Source: JANNVZ01 sp046155615 (GTDB lineage Bacteria > Bacteroidota > Bacteroidia > Flavobacteriales_D > Sanyastnellaceae). Taken from it: a stretch of DNA of 64,000 nt. The translations under genes and the position numbers were made by a program. The notes under the pieces were generated by a model that saw only the letters and a list, made by a program, of their open reading frames with translations, searched no databases and had not been told where the DNA came from. Below are positions 17,656 to 25,716 of the stretch, in pieces (the stretch's first letter is position 1; each line of letters opens with the position of its first letter). The stretch covers positions 1 to 64,000 of the forward strand of contig JBJXFP010000175.1 in the NCBI GenBank assembly GCA_046155615.1, read 5' to 3'.

Positions 17656-20394
17656 ATAACTAAGATTTGGCGAAAGCCATTTCTCGGCTTCTTCTATTGT
17701 GAATCCTTTTCGTTGTGCATAGTCTTCCACTTGGTCTTTGGTGATTTTCCCCAGCCCGAAATACTTGGACTGCGGATGCGCGAAGTAGTAACCGCTCACC
17801 GCAGCAGTCGGATACATCGCAAGGGAGTCTGTTAGCTCGATTCCGGTATTCTCCTCCACATTCAGCAAACTCCAAATGGTTTTCTTTTCCAGATGATCAG
17901 GACATGCAGGATAGCCCGGTGCTGGCCTGATGCCTTGATACTTTTCCTCAATTAAATCTTCGTTCGTCAATGATTCATTCTTCGAATAACCCCAGATTTC
18001 TGTGCGCACTTTTTTGTGCATGTATTCAGCAAGTGCTTCAGCGAGTCTGTCGGCAAGTGCTTTGGCAAGAATGGATGAATAATCATCATGGTCAGCTTCA
18101 TAAGCCTCTACCATTTTGTCCAAACCAAAACCTGTGCATACAGCAAAGCATCCGATGTAATCTTTCAATCCGCTTTCAGCAGGGGCGATGAAATCTGCAA
18201 GAGCGAGATTGGGTTGTGATGCTGTTTTTTTGGTTTGTTGCCGTAAAGAGAAAAACGTTTTTGGTTCTTGGTTCTTAACCCCCAGAACTATGTCATCCGT
18301 TTTCGTATTCGCTTCAAACAAACCTACAACAGCACGCGCTTCCAGTTTTTTATTTGCGACAATGTCTTTCAACATCTCTTGCGCATCCGCAAAAAGTTTG
18401 GTGGCTTCGGCACCCACTACTTCATCTTCTAAAATTTTAGGATAGCGCCCAGCAAGTTCCCATGTTTGGAAGAAAGGTGTCCAGTCAATAAAGGGAACTA
18501 TCTCTTCAAGCGGAATGTTACGGAAAGATTGCAAACCGAGTTGGTTCGGTGTTATGATGTCTTCTTTTTTGAAATCGATTTTCAGTTTGTTGGCGCGTGC
18601 TTCTTCTATCGTGAGAAAATTCTTCAGTGATGTTTGTGCGGCATAATTCACCCGCACCTTTTCATACTCACTTCGCGTATTTGAAATGAACTCATCTTTC
18701 GAGTCGACACTGAGCAGGTTACTTACAACAGTAACTGCGCGGCTAGCATCCAATACATGCACCACAGGGTGCTCGTAGTGTGGTTCAATCTTCACTGCGG
18801 TGTGCACGCGCGATGTAGTCGCTCCTCCAATGAGCAAAGGAATATTCAGTTTCCTGCGTTTCATCTCTTTGGCCACGTGTATCATCTCATCCAGAGATGG
18901 AGTGATGAGGCCTGAGAGGCCAATTGCATCTACATTTTCTTTAACAGCAGTATCAAGAATTTTTTCAGCGCTCACCATCACACCTAAGTCAATGATGTCA
19001 TAGTTGTTACATGCAAGCACAACGCCCACAATGTTTTTACCTATGTCATGCACATCGCCTTTTACTGTGGCCATGAGGACACGGCCCGCACCTTTCGATT
19101 CATCAACTTCTGCTGCTCCAATATTATTTGCCTTAAATTCTTCTTTCTCTTTTTGCAGATAAGGTTCAAGATACGCGACTGCCTTTTTCATTACGCGAGC
19201 AGACTTCACCACTTGTGGCAAAAACATTTTCCCGCTTCCAAACAAATCACCCACAATGCTCATGCCTGCCATCAGTGGGCCTTCTATCACATGCAATGGA
19301 CGGCCATATTTCTGTCGAGCCTCTTCGGTGTCTTCGTCTATGAAGTCAATGATGCCTTTCACCAAAGCATGTGACAAGCGGGTCTCAACCGTGTCATCAC
19401 GCCATGCGAGGTCTTGTTTGTTCTCGCGTTTGCTAGCTTCTTTGTTTTTGTCAGCGTAATCAAGAAGGCGTTCCGTGGCGTCTTCCGTGCGATTAAGCAC
19501 TACATCCTCCACAAGTGTCAACAGTTCTTTCGGAATTTCATCATACACTTCCAACTGCGATGGATTTACGATGCCCATGTCCATTCCGTCTTTTATTCCA
19601 TGATACAAGAACACAGAATGAATGGCTTCGCGCACACGGTTATTTCCTCTGAAGGAAAACGAAACGTTAGAAACACCGCCACTGATAAGAGCACCTGGTA
19701 GATTTTCTTTTATCCATTTGGTAGCTTGAAAGAAATGCACCGCATTGTTGCGATGCTCTTCCATACCTGTGCCAACCGGAAAAATGTTTGGGTCGAAAAT
19801 GATGTCGTGCTTATTGAAGCCTACTTTTTCAGTGAGCACATTGTACGCCCGTTCACATATTTCAATTCTTCTTTCGTAAGAATCTGCTTGTCCTTCTTCA
19901 TCGAAGGCCATTACGATAACAGCCGCTCCGTACATCTTTATCTTCTTCGCTTTTGCTATGAAATCTGCCTCGCCTTCTTTTAACGAAATGGAATTTACTA
20001 CAGCTTTACCCTGCACACACTTTAAGCCCGCTTCAATGATTTCCCATTTCGAGGAGTCTATCATGATTGGGATTTTTGCTATGTCGGGTTCCGCAGCAAT
20101 CAGGTTGAGAAACTTGGTCATAGCATGAACACCGTCAATCAAGCCCTCGTCCATATTCACATCCAGAATCTGCGCACCACCTTCGACTTGCTCACGCGCA
20201 ACGGCCAAAGCCTCATCGTATTTATCTGCTTTGATGAGTTCAAGAAATTTCTTTGAACCGGTTACATTGCATCGTTCTCCAACATTGATGAAATTGGAAT
20301 CTGATGTGGCGACAAGTGGTTCAAGGCCGGATAGCTTTAGTTTGTAGCTGGCCACCTGTGCGGTTGTTTGTTCTATTGTTTCTGAATTAGACAC
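17653..20394 (-). CDS. metH: cobalamin-dependent methionine synthase, folate-, B12- and activation-domain subunit
   Basis: This 913-residue protein equals the C-terminal three quarters of classical MetH. Residues about 30-300 are the pterin-binding barrel (FINVGERCNVTGSKKF, GAQILDVNMDEG, MIDSSKWEII). About 330-420 is the B12 cap. About 435-590 is the B12-binding domain with the DVHDIG motif (Asp446, His448) that ligates cobalamin from below. About 650-910 is the SAM-dependent reactivation domain (RPAPGYPACPDH). The homocysteine domain is absent and supplied by the gene 14 bases upstream (20,409-21,428). Both are in one transcript behind a SAM riboswitch, so the two chains are expected to work as one enzyme. 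Confidence 0.96.
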   Translation of the reverse strand: MSNSETIEQTTAQVASYKLKLSGLEPLVATSDSNFINVGERCNVTGSKKFLELIKADKYDEALAVAREQVEGGAQILDVNMDEGLIDGVHAMTKFLNLIAAEPDIAKIPIMIDSSKWEIIEAGLKCVQGKAVVNSISLKEGEADFIAKAKKIKMYGAAVIVMAFDEEGQADSYERRIEICERAYNVLTEKVGFNKHDIIFDPNIFPVGTGMEEHRNNAVHFFQATKWIKENLPGALISGGVSNVSFSFRGNNRVREAIHSVFLYHGIKDGMDMGIVNPSQLEVYDEIPKELLTLVEDVVLNRTEDATERLLDYADKNKEASKRENKQDLAWRDDTVETRLSHALVKGIIDFIDEDTEEARQKYGRPLHVIEGPLMAGMSIVGDLFGSGKMFLPQVVKSARVMKKAVAYLEPYLQKEKEEFKANNIGAAEVDESKGAGRVLMATVKGDVHDIGKNIVGVVLACNNYDIIDLGVMVSAEKILDTAVKENVDAIGLSGLITPSLDEMIHVAKEMKRRKLNIPLLIGGATTSRVHTAVKIEPHYEHPVVHVLDASRAVTVVSNLLSVDSKDEFISNTRSEYEKVRVNYAAQTSLKNFLTIEEARANKLKIDFKKEDIITPNQLGLQSFRNIPLEEIVPFIDWTPFFQTWELAGRYPKILEDEVVGAEATKLFADAQEMLKDIVANKKLEARAVVGLFEANTKTDDIVLGVKNQEPKTFFSLRQQTKKTASQPNLALADFIAPAESGLKDYIGCFAVCTGFGLDKMVEAYEADHDDYSSILAKALADRLAEALAEYMHKKVRTEIWGYSKNESLTNEDLIEEKYQGIRPAPGYPACPDHLEKKTIWSLLNVEENTGIELTDSLAMYPTAAVSGYYFAHPQSKYFGLGKITKDQVEDYAQRKGFTIEEAEKWLSPNLSY

Positions 20395-20408
20395 GAATTG
20401 AAAGGGGT

Positions 20409-21428
20409 TTATACGGATTCCATAAGATGAATTTTTCTGGGAGCATAATTCGAGGCCACTTCCGCAATTGCTTTGATATGCTCAGGAGTGGTGCCGCAAC
20501 AGCCACCAACAATATTCACAATTCCTCTTTCGAAATAATCTTTCATGAGCATGGCCATGTGTTCTGGAGATTGGTCGTACTGACCCATGGCGTTGGGTAG
20601 ACCTGCATTGGCATAAACACTCACCAAACATTCTGCATGGTCACTTAGAATTTCGATATAAGGTGTTAGCGCTTCAGCACCCATTGCGCAATTGAAACCA
20701 ATGCTCAACAATGGCACATGCGAAACTGAAATCATGAAGGCCTCAGTTGTTTGGCCTGAAAGAATGCGCCCGCTCGCATCTGTGATGGTGCCTGAAATCA
20801 TGACTTCGCCTTTTTCCTGTGCAAACAATTCAGGCCGTTCTTCCTTCAATTCTTGAATTGCATAGAGACATGCTTTTGCGTTCAAAGTATCGGTGATGGT
20901 TTCTATCAACAATGTATCCGCTCCGCCAGCTAGCAAACCTTTCGCTTGTTCCTTGAAAGCAACAACGAGTTGGTCGAAAGTGATGGCGCGAAATCCGGGA
21001 TTATTCACATCAGGCGACATGGAAGAGAGCTTGGTTGTTGGGCCAATGCTGCCTGCAACAAAGCGAGGCTTCGCAGGATTTTTCTGCGTGAATTCATCAG
21101 CAACCGCTCTTGCAATTTTCGCTGATTGGTAGTTCAATTCATAAGCAAGATGTTCCAAACCATAATCAGCTTGTGACACAGTGGTACTGCTGAAGGTATT
21201 GGTTTCAATGATGTCTGCTCCAGCTTCGAGGTATTGTTTGTGAATCTCTTTTATCACATCCGGGCGTGTAATACTTAGCAAGTCATTGTTGCCTTTTAGC
21301 GGATGCGAATGGTTTTTCAATGATTCATTTCTGAAATCATTTTCTTCCAGCTTGTAACGCTGAATCATGGTGCCCATGGCCCCATCGAGGATGAGAATGC
21401 GCTGTTGTGCGAGTTGTTTTATGTTCAT
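20409..21428 (-). CDS. metH: methionine synthase homocysteine-binding subunit (N-terminal MetH module)
   Basis: This 339-residue protein has the homocysteine S-methyltransferase barrel: MNIKQLAQQ, LILDGAMGTMIQRY, ETNTFSSTTVSQADYG, AGSIGPTTKL, and the zinc/thiolate ligands in GFNCAMGA and GGCCGTTPEH. These match residues about 1-330 of classical MetH, which activates homocysteine. I set the start at 21,428 since the first residues then match the family; an in-frame extension to 21,479 runs into the structured leader. A SAM-I riboswitch lies 115 bases upstream. Together with the next gene it makes a split MetH. Confidence 0.95.
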   Translation of the reverse strand: MNIKQLAQQRILILDGAMGTMIQRYKLEENDFRNESLKNHSHPLKGNNDLLSITRPDVIKEIHKQYLEAGADIIETNTFSSTTVSQADYGLEHLAYELNYQSAKIARAVADEFTQKNPAKPRFVAGSIGPTTKLSSMSPDVNNPGFRAITFDQLVVAFKEQAKGLLAGGADTLLIETITDTLNAKACLYAIQELKEERPELFAQEKGEVMISGTITDASGRILSGQTTEAFMISVSHVPLLSIGFNCAMGAEALTPYIEILSDHAECLVSVYANAGLPNAMGQYDQSPEHMAMLMKDYFERGIVNIVGGCCGTTPEHIKAIAEVASNYAPRKIHLMESV

Positions 21429-21450
21429 ATGCACTTTTTTATGGTTATTC

Positions 21451-21541
21451 CACGCAAAGCGTGAAATGACATTTCGCAAGCGGGTGCTTTATTATGAATA
21501 CTCGGGTGGGATGTGCGCATGATGATTGAATGAATCATCAT
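21451..21541 (-). promoter_or_regulatory. structured leader between SAM riboswitch and metH start (probable expression platform)
   Basis: Three hairpin-forming sequences follow the aptamer: a 9-bp stem ATGATGATT/AATCATCAT (21,519-21,527 and 21,533-21,541) directly after P1, GAAATG-A-CATTTC at 21,463-21,475, and CACGC-AAA-GCGTG at 21,451-21,463. None has a U-run, so control at the ribosome-binding stage or by competing stems is more likely than classical termination. The mechanism is inferred. Confidence 0.5.
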
Positions 21542-21543
21542 TG

Positions 21544-21650
21544 CCTCATCTCCCCTCGTATAATCTTTGGCGAGGTAGGAGTTGGCACCCGGCTTTAACT
21601 GGGTTGCCAGAAAATCACAGGGCCTAATCCCTCCGTTCTTCTTGATAAAG
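21544..21650 (-). ncRNA. SAM-I (S-box) riboswitch
   Basis: Read on the minus strand the 107 bases carry the S-box core. The 5' part is ATCAAGA, then GGAGGGATTAGGCCC, then GGCAACC. The 3' part is GGGTGCCAACTCC, then a P4 hairpin CCTCG/CGAGG. P1 closes as CTTTATC (21,644-21,650) with GATGAGG (21,544-21,550), using two G-U pairs. The element precedes metH-metH-metF, a standard SAM-repressed set: SAM binding should lower expression. The 347-base gene-free stretch 21,429-21,775 is largely this element, its platform and its promoter. Confidence 0.95.
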
Positions 21651-21655
21651 CGGGG

Positions 21656-21663
21656 CGAATGTA
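21656..21663 (-). promoter_or_regulatory. candidate -7 promoter box (TACATTCG) for the SAM riboswitch transcript
   Basis: On the minus strand TTACATTCGCC lies 6 bases before the 5' strand of P1, the right place for a start site at the aptamer's first base. The same TTACATTyGCC box occurs before metK (22,830) and before the gene at 25,717. No clear -33 TTTG. Confidence 0.5.
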
Positions 21664-21775
21664 ATGCTTCTCACAAAAGACTATGAATTATTTTGCTGTC
21701 AAGATTTGAGCATTGAATCATTTTTATCAAGCTGTATTGCATCTTGCAGCACGTTTTTTTTAATTCTATTTATCC

Positions 21776-22753
21776 ATGAAAATTCTCCCTTTCCTGTTTT
21801 CATTCTTATGTTCAATTGCTTTGCATAGCCAGCCATTGCCGCTTGAATTCGAATTGTTTGATGAGGATTACAATACGTTGATGAATGACACTGTTTTCTC
21901 CGATGAAGATTGGGATGATGGATATTGGCAAATACCAATAGGTTTTGATTTTCACTATATGGAACAGGTGTATGATTATGTCTATTTCTTTGGTCCTTTT
22001 GGTGGGTTTGGCAGCGAGTTGTGCATGGGTGAATACGTGAAGGATGGCACTTACGATATGCTTTGCCCTGCTTTGATAGATGTGAAAGATGCCCCTGGCG
22101 ATGAATTGAGTACAATGAGTTATGTTACAGAAGGCACAGCACCGAGTAGAATTTTTAAACTTCAGTGGGCCAATTGCGCGATAGTTGGAGATAAGTCGAA
22201 CGAAATGCGGGTGAACTACCAGATGTGGTTTTACGAAACCTCTAACTGTGTTCAGTTCAGATATGGGCCTTCAGTCAGTTTCAACGTAAGCATTACGGGT
22301 TTCATTGGTGTCCCAGCTTTTTTGGGAAACAACTGGAACAGTGTCGCAACAGGTAATAATTGCACAGGCCTATGGAATATGACAGGAGATGTGAATGATC
22401 CGGATTTCAATTTTTCGTTTGGTTCAGATGATCTTTTTATTGAACCACATTTGGACGAATTGCCAGCAGAGAGCACAGTTTTCAGCTTTTGTGGTGATTC
22501 ATCAACAAGTGTTCATGAGATTGAAACTATAGTGCTGGTATTTCCAAATCCAGCTTCGGAAGTTTTGCAGTTGCGCTCAGAACAAAACATTGAAATGCTT
22601 CAGTTATTTGATTGTACGGGAAGAGTAGTTGTAACTGAAACAGTTCGCACCGGCAGGTATGAACTTGGCATAAGTTCGCTGCCATCTGGTTTATATAGCA
22701 TCCGTTTGCAAATGGCTAATGGTGTTGTGATGAAGGAATTCGTTAAACTTTAG
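21776..22753 (+). CDS. secreted protein of unknown function with T9SS sorting domain
   Basis: This 325-residue protein has a signal peptide (MKILPFLFSFLCSIALHS). A beta-rich central region follows (FFGPFGGFGSELC, FKLQWANCAIVG, MWFYETSNCVQFRYG, GVPAFLGNNWNS), similar in style to Bacteroidota surface proteins whose domains begin by describing a 'white/gold' beta-sandwich, but I cannot name the family. The C-terminus is a type IX sorting domain (VFPNPASEVLQLRSE, LFDCTGRVVV, LPSGLYSIRL). It stands between the metH leader (divergent) and metK (same strand, 103 bases on) and has no visible link to methionine metabolism. Four Cys in the central region could form disulfides outside the cell. Confidence 0.75.
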   Translation: MKILPFLFSFLCSIALHSQPLPLEFELFDEDYNTLMNDTVFSDEDWDDGYWQIPIGFDFHYMEQVYDYVYFFGPFGGFGSELCMGEYVKDGTYDMLCPALIDVKDAPGDELSTMSYVTEGTAPSRIFKLQWANCAIVGDKSNEMRVNYQMWFYETSNCVQFRYGPSVSFNVSITGFIGVPAFLGNNWNSVATGNNCTGLWNMTGDVNDPDFNFSFGSDDLFIEPHLDELPAESTVFSFCGDSSTSVHEIETIVLVFPNPASEVLQLRSEQNIEMLQLFDCTGRVVVTETVRTGRYELGISSLPSGLYSIRLQMANGVVMKEFVKL

Positions 22754-22809
22754 TTCCGCGTTTACTCGCTGGCAAATGAGAAGTATTGCCAAAAAATGGT
22801 GATGACGAC

Positions 22810-22837
22810 TTGCATCGGGGCGCGCCTTTTACATTTG
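22810..22837 (+). promoter_or_regulatory. metK promoter (TTG-N17-TACATTTG)
   Basis: A -33-like TTG at 22,810-22,812 and a full TAnnTTTG match, TACATTTG at 22,830-22,837, lie about 20 bases before the metK ATG. The leader is too short for a riboswitch, unlike metH. Confidence 0.6.
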
Positions 22838-22856
22838 CCGCCTCAAAAAAAAATCC

Positions 22857-24119
22857 ATGCCTTACCTATTTACATCAGAATCAGTATCTGAAGGACACCC
22901 CGACAAAGTAGCAGATCAGATAAGTGACGCACTTATTGACAACTTTCTCGCATACGATCCGCTATCCAAAGTGGCTTGCGAAACACTTGTAACTACCGGC
23001 CAGGTGGTGCTTGCCGGTGAAGTGAAATCTGAAGCTTACCTGGATGTACAGGAGATTGCCCGCGATGTAATCAAGAAGATTGGCTATACCAAAAGTGAGT
23101 ACATGTTCGAAGCCAACTCATGTGGAATACTCTCGGCAATACACGAACAATCACCGGATATCAATCAAGGTGTAGAAAGGAAGAAACCTGAGGAGCAAGG
23201 TGCCGGTGATCAGGGGATGATGTTTGGGTACGCATGCCGCGAAACAGACAACTACATGCCTCTGCCGCTGGAATTAGCGCATTTGCTGCTTCGCGAATTG
23301 GCTGCCATCAGAAGAGAAGGCAAAGTGATGAAATACCTGCGCCCTGATGCGAAGAGCCAGGTAACAATAGAATACAATGACAACAATCAACCGGTTAGGA
23401 TTGATGCGATAGTGATATCTACCCAACATGACGACTTTGCCAAAGACGCTGTGATGCTGAAAAAAATCAAAGATGATGTTATCAACATACTTGTGCCGCG
23501 TATTATGAAAAAGCTGCCGAAGCGCGTGCAGGCTATGTTCAACAACAAAATAAAATATCACGTCAATCCGACCGGAAAATTTGTGATTGGTGGTCCTCAT
23601 GGCGATACAGGCCTTACCGGCAGAAAAATTATTGTGGACACTTATGGAGGCAAAGGCGCACACGGTGGTGGCGCATTCTCAGGAAAGGATCCAAGCAAGG
23701 TTGACCGATCTGCTGCTTATGCCACACGTCATATTGCCAAGCATTTGGTAGCAGCCGGAGTTTGTGACGAGGCACTTGTGCAAGTAGCCTATGCTATTGG
23801 AGTTGCACAACCTGTGGGACTCTATGTGAATACCTATGGCACTGCCAAGGTGAAGTTGAGCGATGGAGCCATTGCCGACAAGATTGGCAAAATGAAAGAG
23901 TTTGATATGCGCCCTTACTTCATAGAAACGCGTTTCAACCTGCGCACACCTATATACTCTGAAACTGCTGCATACGGCCACATGGGCCGAGAAAGCAAGG
24001 TGGTAGAGAAGATTTTCAATAAAGGAAAAAAGCAGGAGAAGAAAGTGAAAGTGAAACTATTTCCATGGGAAGAACTGAATGCAATAGAGGCGTTGAAAAA
24101 AGTATTTGCAATCAAATGA
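22857..24119 (+). CDS. metK: S-adenosylmethionine synthetase
   Basis: MetK makes SAM from methionine and ATP. The 420-residue protein has FTSESVSEGHPDKVADQISD at the N-terminus, the methionine/ATP site GHPDK, the P-loop-like GPHGDTGLTGRK near residue 245, and GAHGGGAFSGKDPSKVDRSA. The C-terminal segment has a basic insertion (NKGKKQEKKVKVK) before the last helix. Length is slightly above the 380-400 of most bacterial forms because of this and a longer mid-loop. Its product is the ligand of the SAM-I riboswitch before the adjacent, oppositely read metH operon. A strong terminator follows. Confidence 0.97.
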   Translation: MPYLFTSESVSEGHPDKVADQISDALIDNFLAYDPLSKVACETLVTTGQVVLAGEVKSEAYLDVQEIARDVIKKIGYTKSEYMFEANSCGILSAIHEQSPDINQGVERKKPEEQGAGDQGMMFGYACRETDNYMPLPLELAHLLLRELAAIRREGKVMKYLRPDAKSQVTIEYNDNNQPVRIDAIVISTQHDDFAKDAVMLKKIKDDVINILVPRIMKKLPKRVQAMFNNKIKYHVNPTGKFVIGGPHGDTGLTGRKIIVDTYGGKGAHGGGAFSGKDPSKVDRSAAYATRHIAKHLVAAGVCDEALVQVAYAIGVAQPVGLYVNTYGTAKVKLSDGAIADKIGKMKEFDMRPYFIETRFNLRTPIYSETAAYGHMGRESKVVEKIFNKGKKQEKKVKVKLFPWEELNAIEALKKVFAIK

Positions 24120-24140
24120 CTTGATTCAATAACGAGAATG

Positions 24141-24163
24141 GCCGGACTTGTTTCCGGCTTTTT
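24141..24163. terminator. bidirectional intrinsic terminator between metK and the membrane-protein gene
   Basis: GCCGGA-CTTGTT-TCCGGC followed by TTTTT serves metK. The reverse strand shows the same stem just past the stop codon of the gene ending at 24,163. Confidence 0.8.
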
Positions 24164-25641
24164 CATTTGTTTTCCTTTAGTTGATAATCGCACACATCAC
24201 AATCCGCCATATGAAATGGCTGCCCGGTCTTAATCAATGTGTGCAGGTGAAAATCAATGGTATCCGGAAAATCATTGAACCACATGTCGCGCACAACCAA
24301 TAACCGTGGTTGCTCAAAGAATGCTGCGGCTGCATTTTTATCACGCGCTGCAGGCATGTAGTAGGGCAGGGCCTTGATCTGTTCCGGATTAGTACAAGAA
24401 TAGATGTAGGTATTCCAATAATTCCCGGCAATACCAACCTTGCCCAATGCACCAAACTCACCAGCAGTTACAATCCGGGGCGTAAGTGTGCCAGGCCAAA
24501 CGCATGCATGATGGTAATAACTGCCCAGACCACCAATAGCAACTGTAACAAGCAACGTTACCTGAACAACGATGCCCCGGAATGATTTCGATTGTGCTAT
24601 CCAATTATCAATAAGTAGAATCAAGAGCACCATACCACTGATGTATGAAGCATTAAAGAACCTTCGTTGAACAAGGTTGTCAGCCACATGGCTGCTACAA
24701 ACCACTGCCCCAAGTACCAGAACAAAATCAAGAAGGAAAAACAGCATCAACCAGTGTTGAAGAAGCACCTTCAACCAGACACGACCACGCAGTAGCAAGA
24801 TAGCAACTACACTTAAAATTCCATAGCAGTAAATGCTCGTAAATGGCTCATTGCCCCTGAACAAAAGCAAGTCAAAAAGTGTGAATGCAAGCACAGAAAT
24901 GCTATTGCACACATGGCTGAACGAAGCAAATTGGGCGTACTGAAAGTGGCTATCAGCATTTGCTTTTGCGAAGGATATGAACAGACATGCAGCAAGGAGC
25001 ACAACTAAGGCAATGCTTCCTTTAATGATTGCAACTCTTGAAAATGATATTGACTTGAGGAAAAATTCATACAACACAGATACAACAATCAACGACAGGG
25101 TACTTATCGCGGCCAAATCAGAAATCCAGCAGGCGATGGACATGCCAGTGCATGCTATAAAAAAATAGAAATAACTTTTGAAAGAAATGGTCTTTGATGC
25201 CAACCGAAAAAATGCAATGGCAATGAAGATGAAGCTGTAAGAAAGTCCGGGCCAGAATTGAACCAATTCCAACATACGCGTGGGGGGCAGAAACCAGATA
25301 ACGGCCACAATCAGTTGCAATATTCTTGATTGAATCAAACTTCTAACTGCGAAATATCCGGCAAGTAGAATGATGAAGTGAACCATGGAAACACTTATCG
25401 CAGCATCTGCACCCGCACGAATGGGGATTTGGCTTAGCAAGGGCACAATGCTGCCGTATCGGTCCTGACCCCAGTAATAAAAGTCGTGTGGCAATTGAAA
25501 CGTCTGACACATGAGGATGGTAATGGCGTGATCAGAATTCAATGCGGGATAACGCACGTAGGAATACAGCATGAATGACGCAAAGACGATAACAGTCAAT
25601 GCTACCCACCATATTGCTACCGACATTCTATTGCTAATCAT
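24163..25641 (-). CDS. multi-pass membrane protein, GT-C glycosyltransferase-like
   Basis: This 492-residue protein has about ten hydrophobic segments spread over residues 8-390 and a soluble C-terminal tail of about 100 residues. After the first helix comes YPALNSDHAITILMCQTF and then WGQDRYG, which places an acidic residue in the first outer loop, as in GT-C fold sugar transferases (PMT, ArnT-like, DUF2079-like). No catalytic proof can be read. The C-terminal tail ends DCDVCDYQLKENK with two Cys. It is divergent from the sortilin-type gene at 25,717 and converges with metK over a shared terminator. A role in glycosylation of surface proteins or polysaccharides would fit the neighbours but is inferred. 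Confidence 0.75.
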   Translation of the reverse strand: MISNRMSVAIWWVALTVIVFASFMLYSYVRYPALNSDHAITILMCQTFQLPHDFYYWGQDRYGSIVPLLSQIPIRAGADAAISVSMVHFIILLAGYFAVRSLIQSRILQLIVAVIWFLPPTRMLELVQFWPGLSYSFIFIAIAFFRLASKTISFKSYFYFFIACTGMSIACWISDLAAISTLSLIVVSVLYEFFLKSISFSRVAIIKGSIALVVLLAACLFISFAKANADSHFQYAQFASFSHVCNSISVLAFTLFDLLLFRGNEPFTSIYCYGILSVVAILLLRGRVWLKVLLQHWLMLFFLLDFVLVLGAVVCSSHVADNLVQRRFFNASYISGMVLLILLIDNWIAQSKSFRGIVVQVTLLVTVAIGGLGSYYHHACVWPGTLTPRIVTAGEFGALGKVGIAGNYWNTYIYSCTNPEQIKALPYYMPAARDKNAAAAFFEQPRLLVVRDMWFNDFPDTIDFHLHTLIKTGQPFHMADCDVCDYQLKENK

Positions 25642-25703
25642 ACAAACGCTTGCTTTTGAAGTGCGTAAATTTTATCAATTTCAAAGTGGCAATATGAATC
25701 ATT

Positions 25704-25711
25704 TACATTCG
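25704..25711 (+). promoter_or_regulatory. candidate -7 box (TACATTCG) directly before the gene at 25,717
   Basis: TTACATTCGCC ends only 5 bases before the ATG. A start site at the usual 5-8 bases downstream would fall on or next to the start codon, so the mRNA may be leaderless. Confidence 0.5.
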
Positions 25712-25716
25712 CCATC

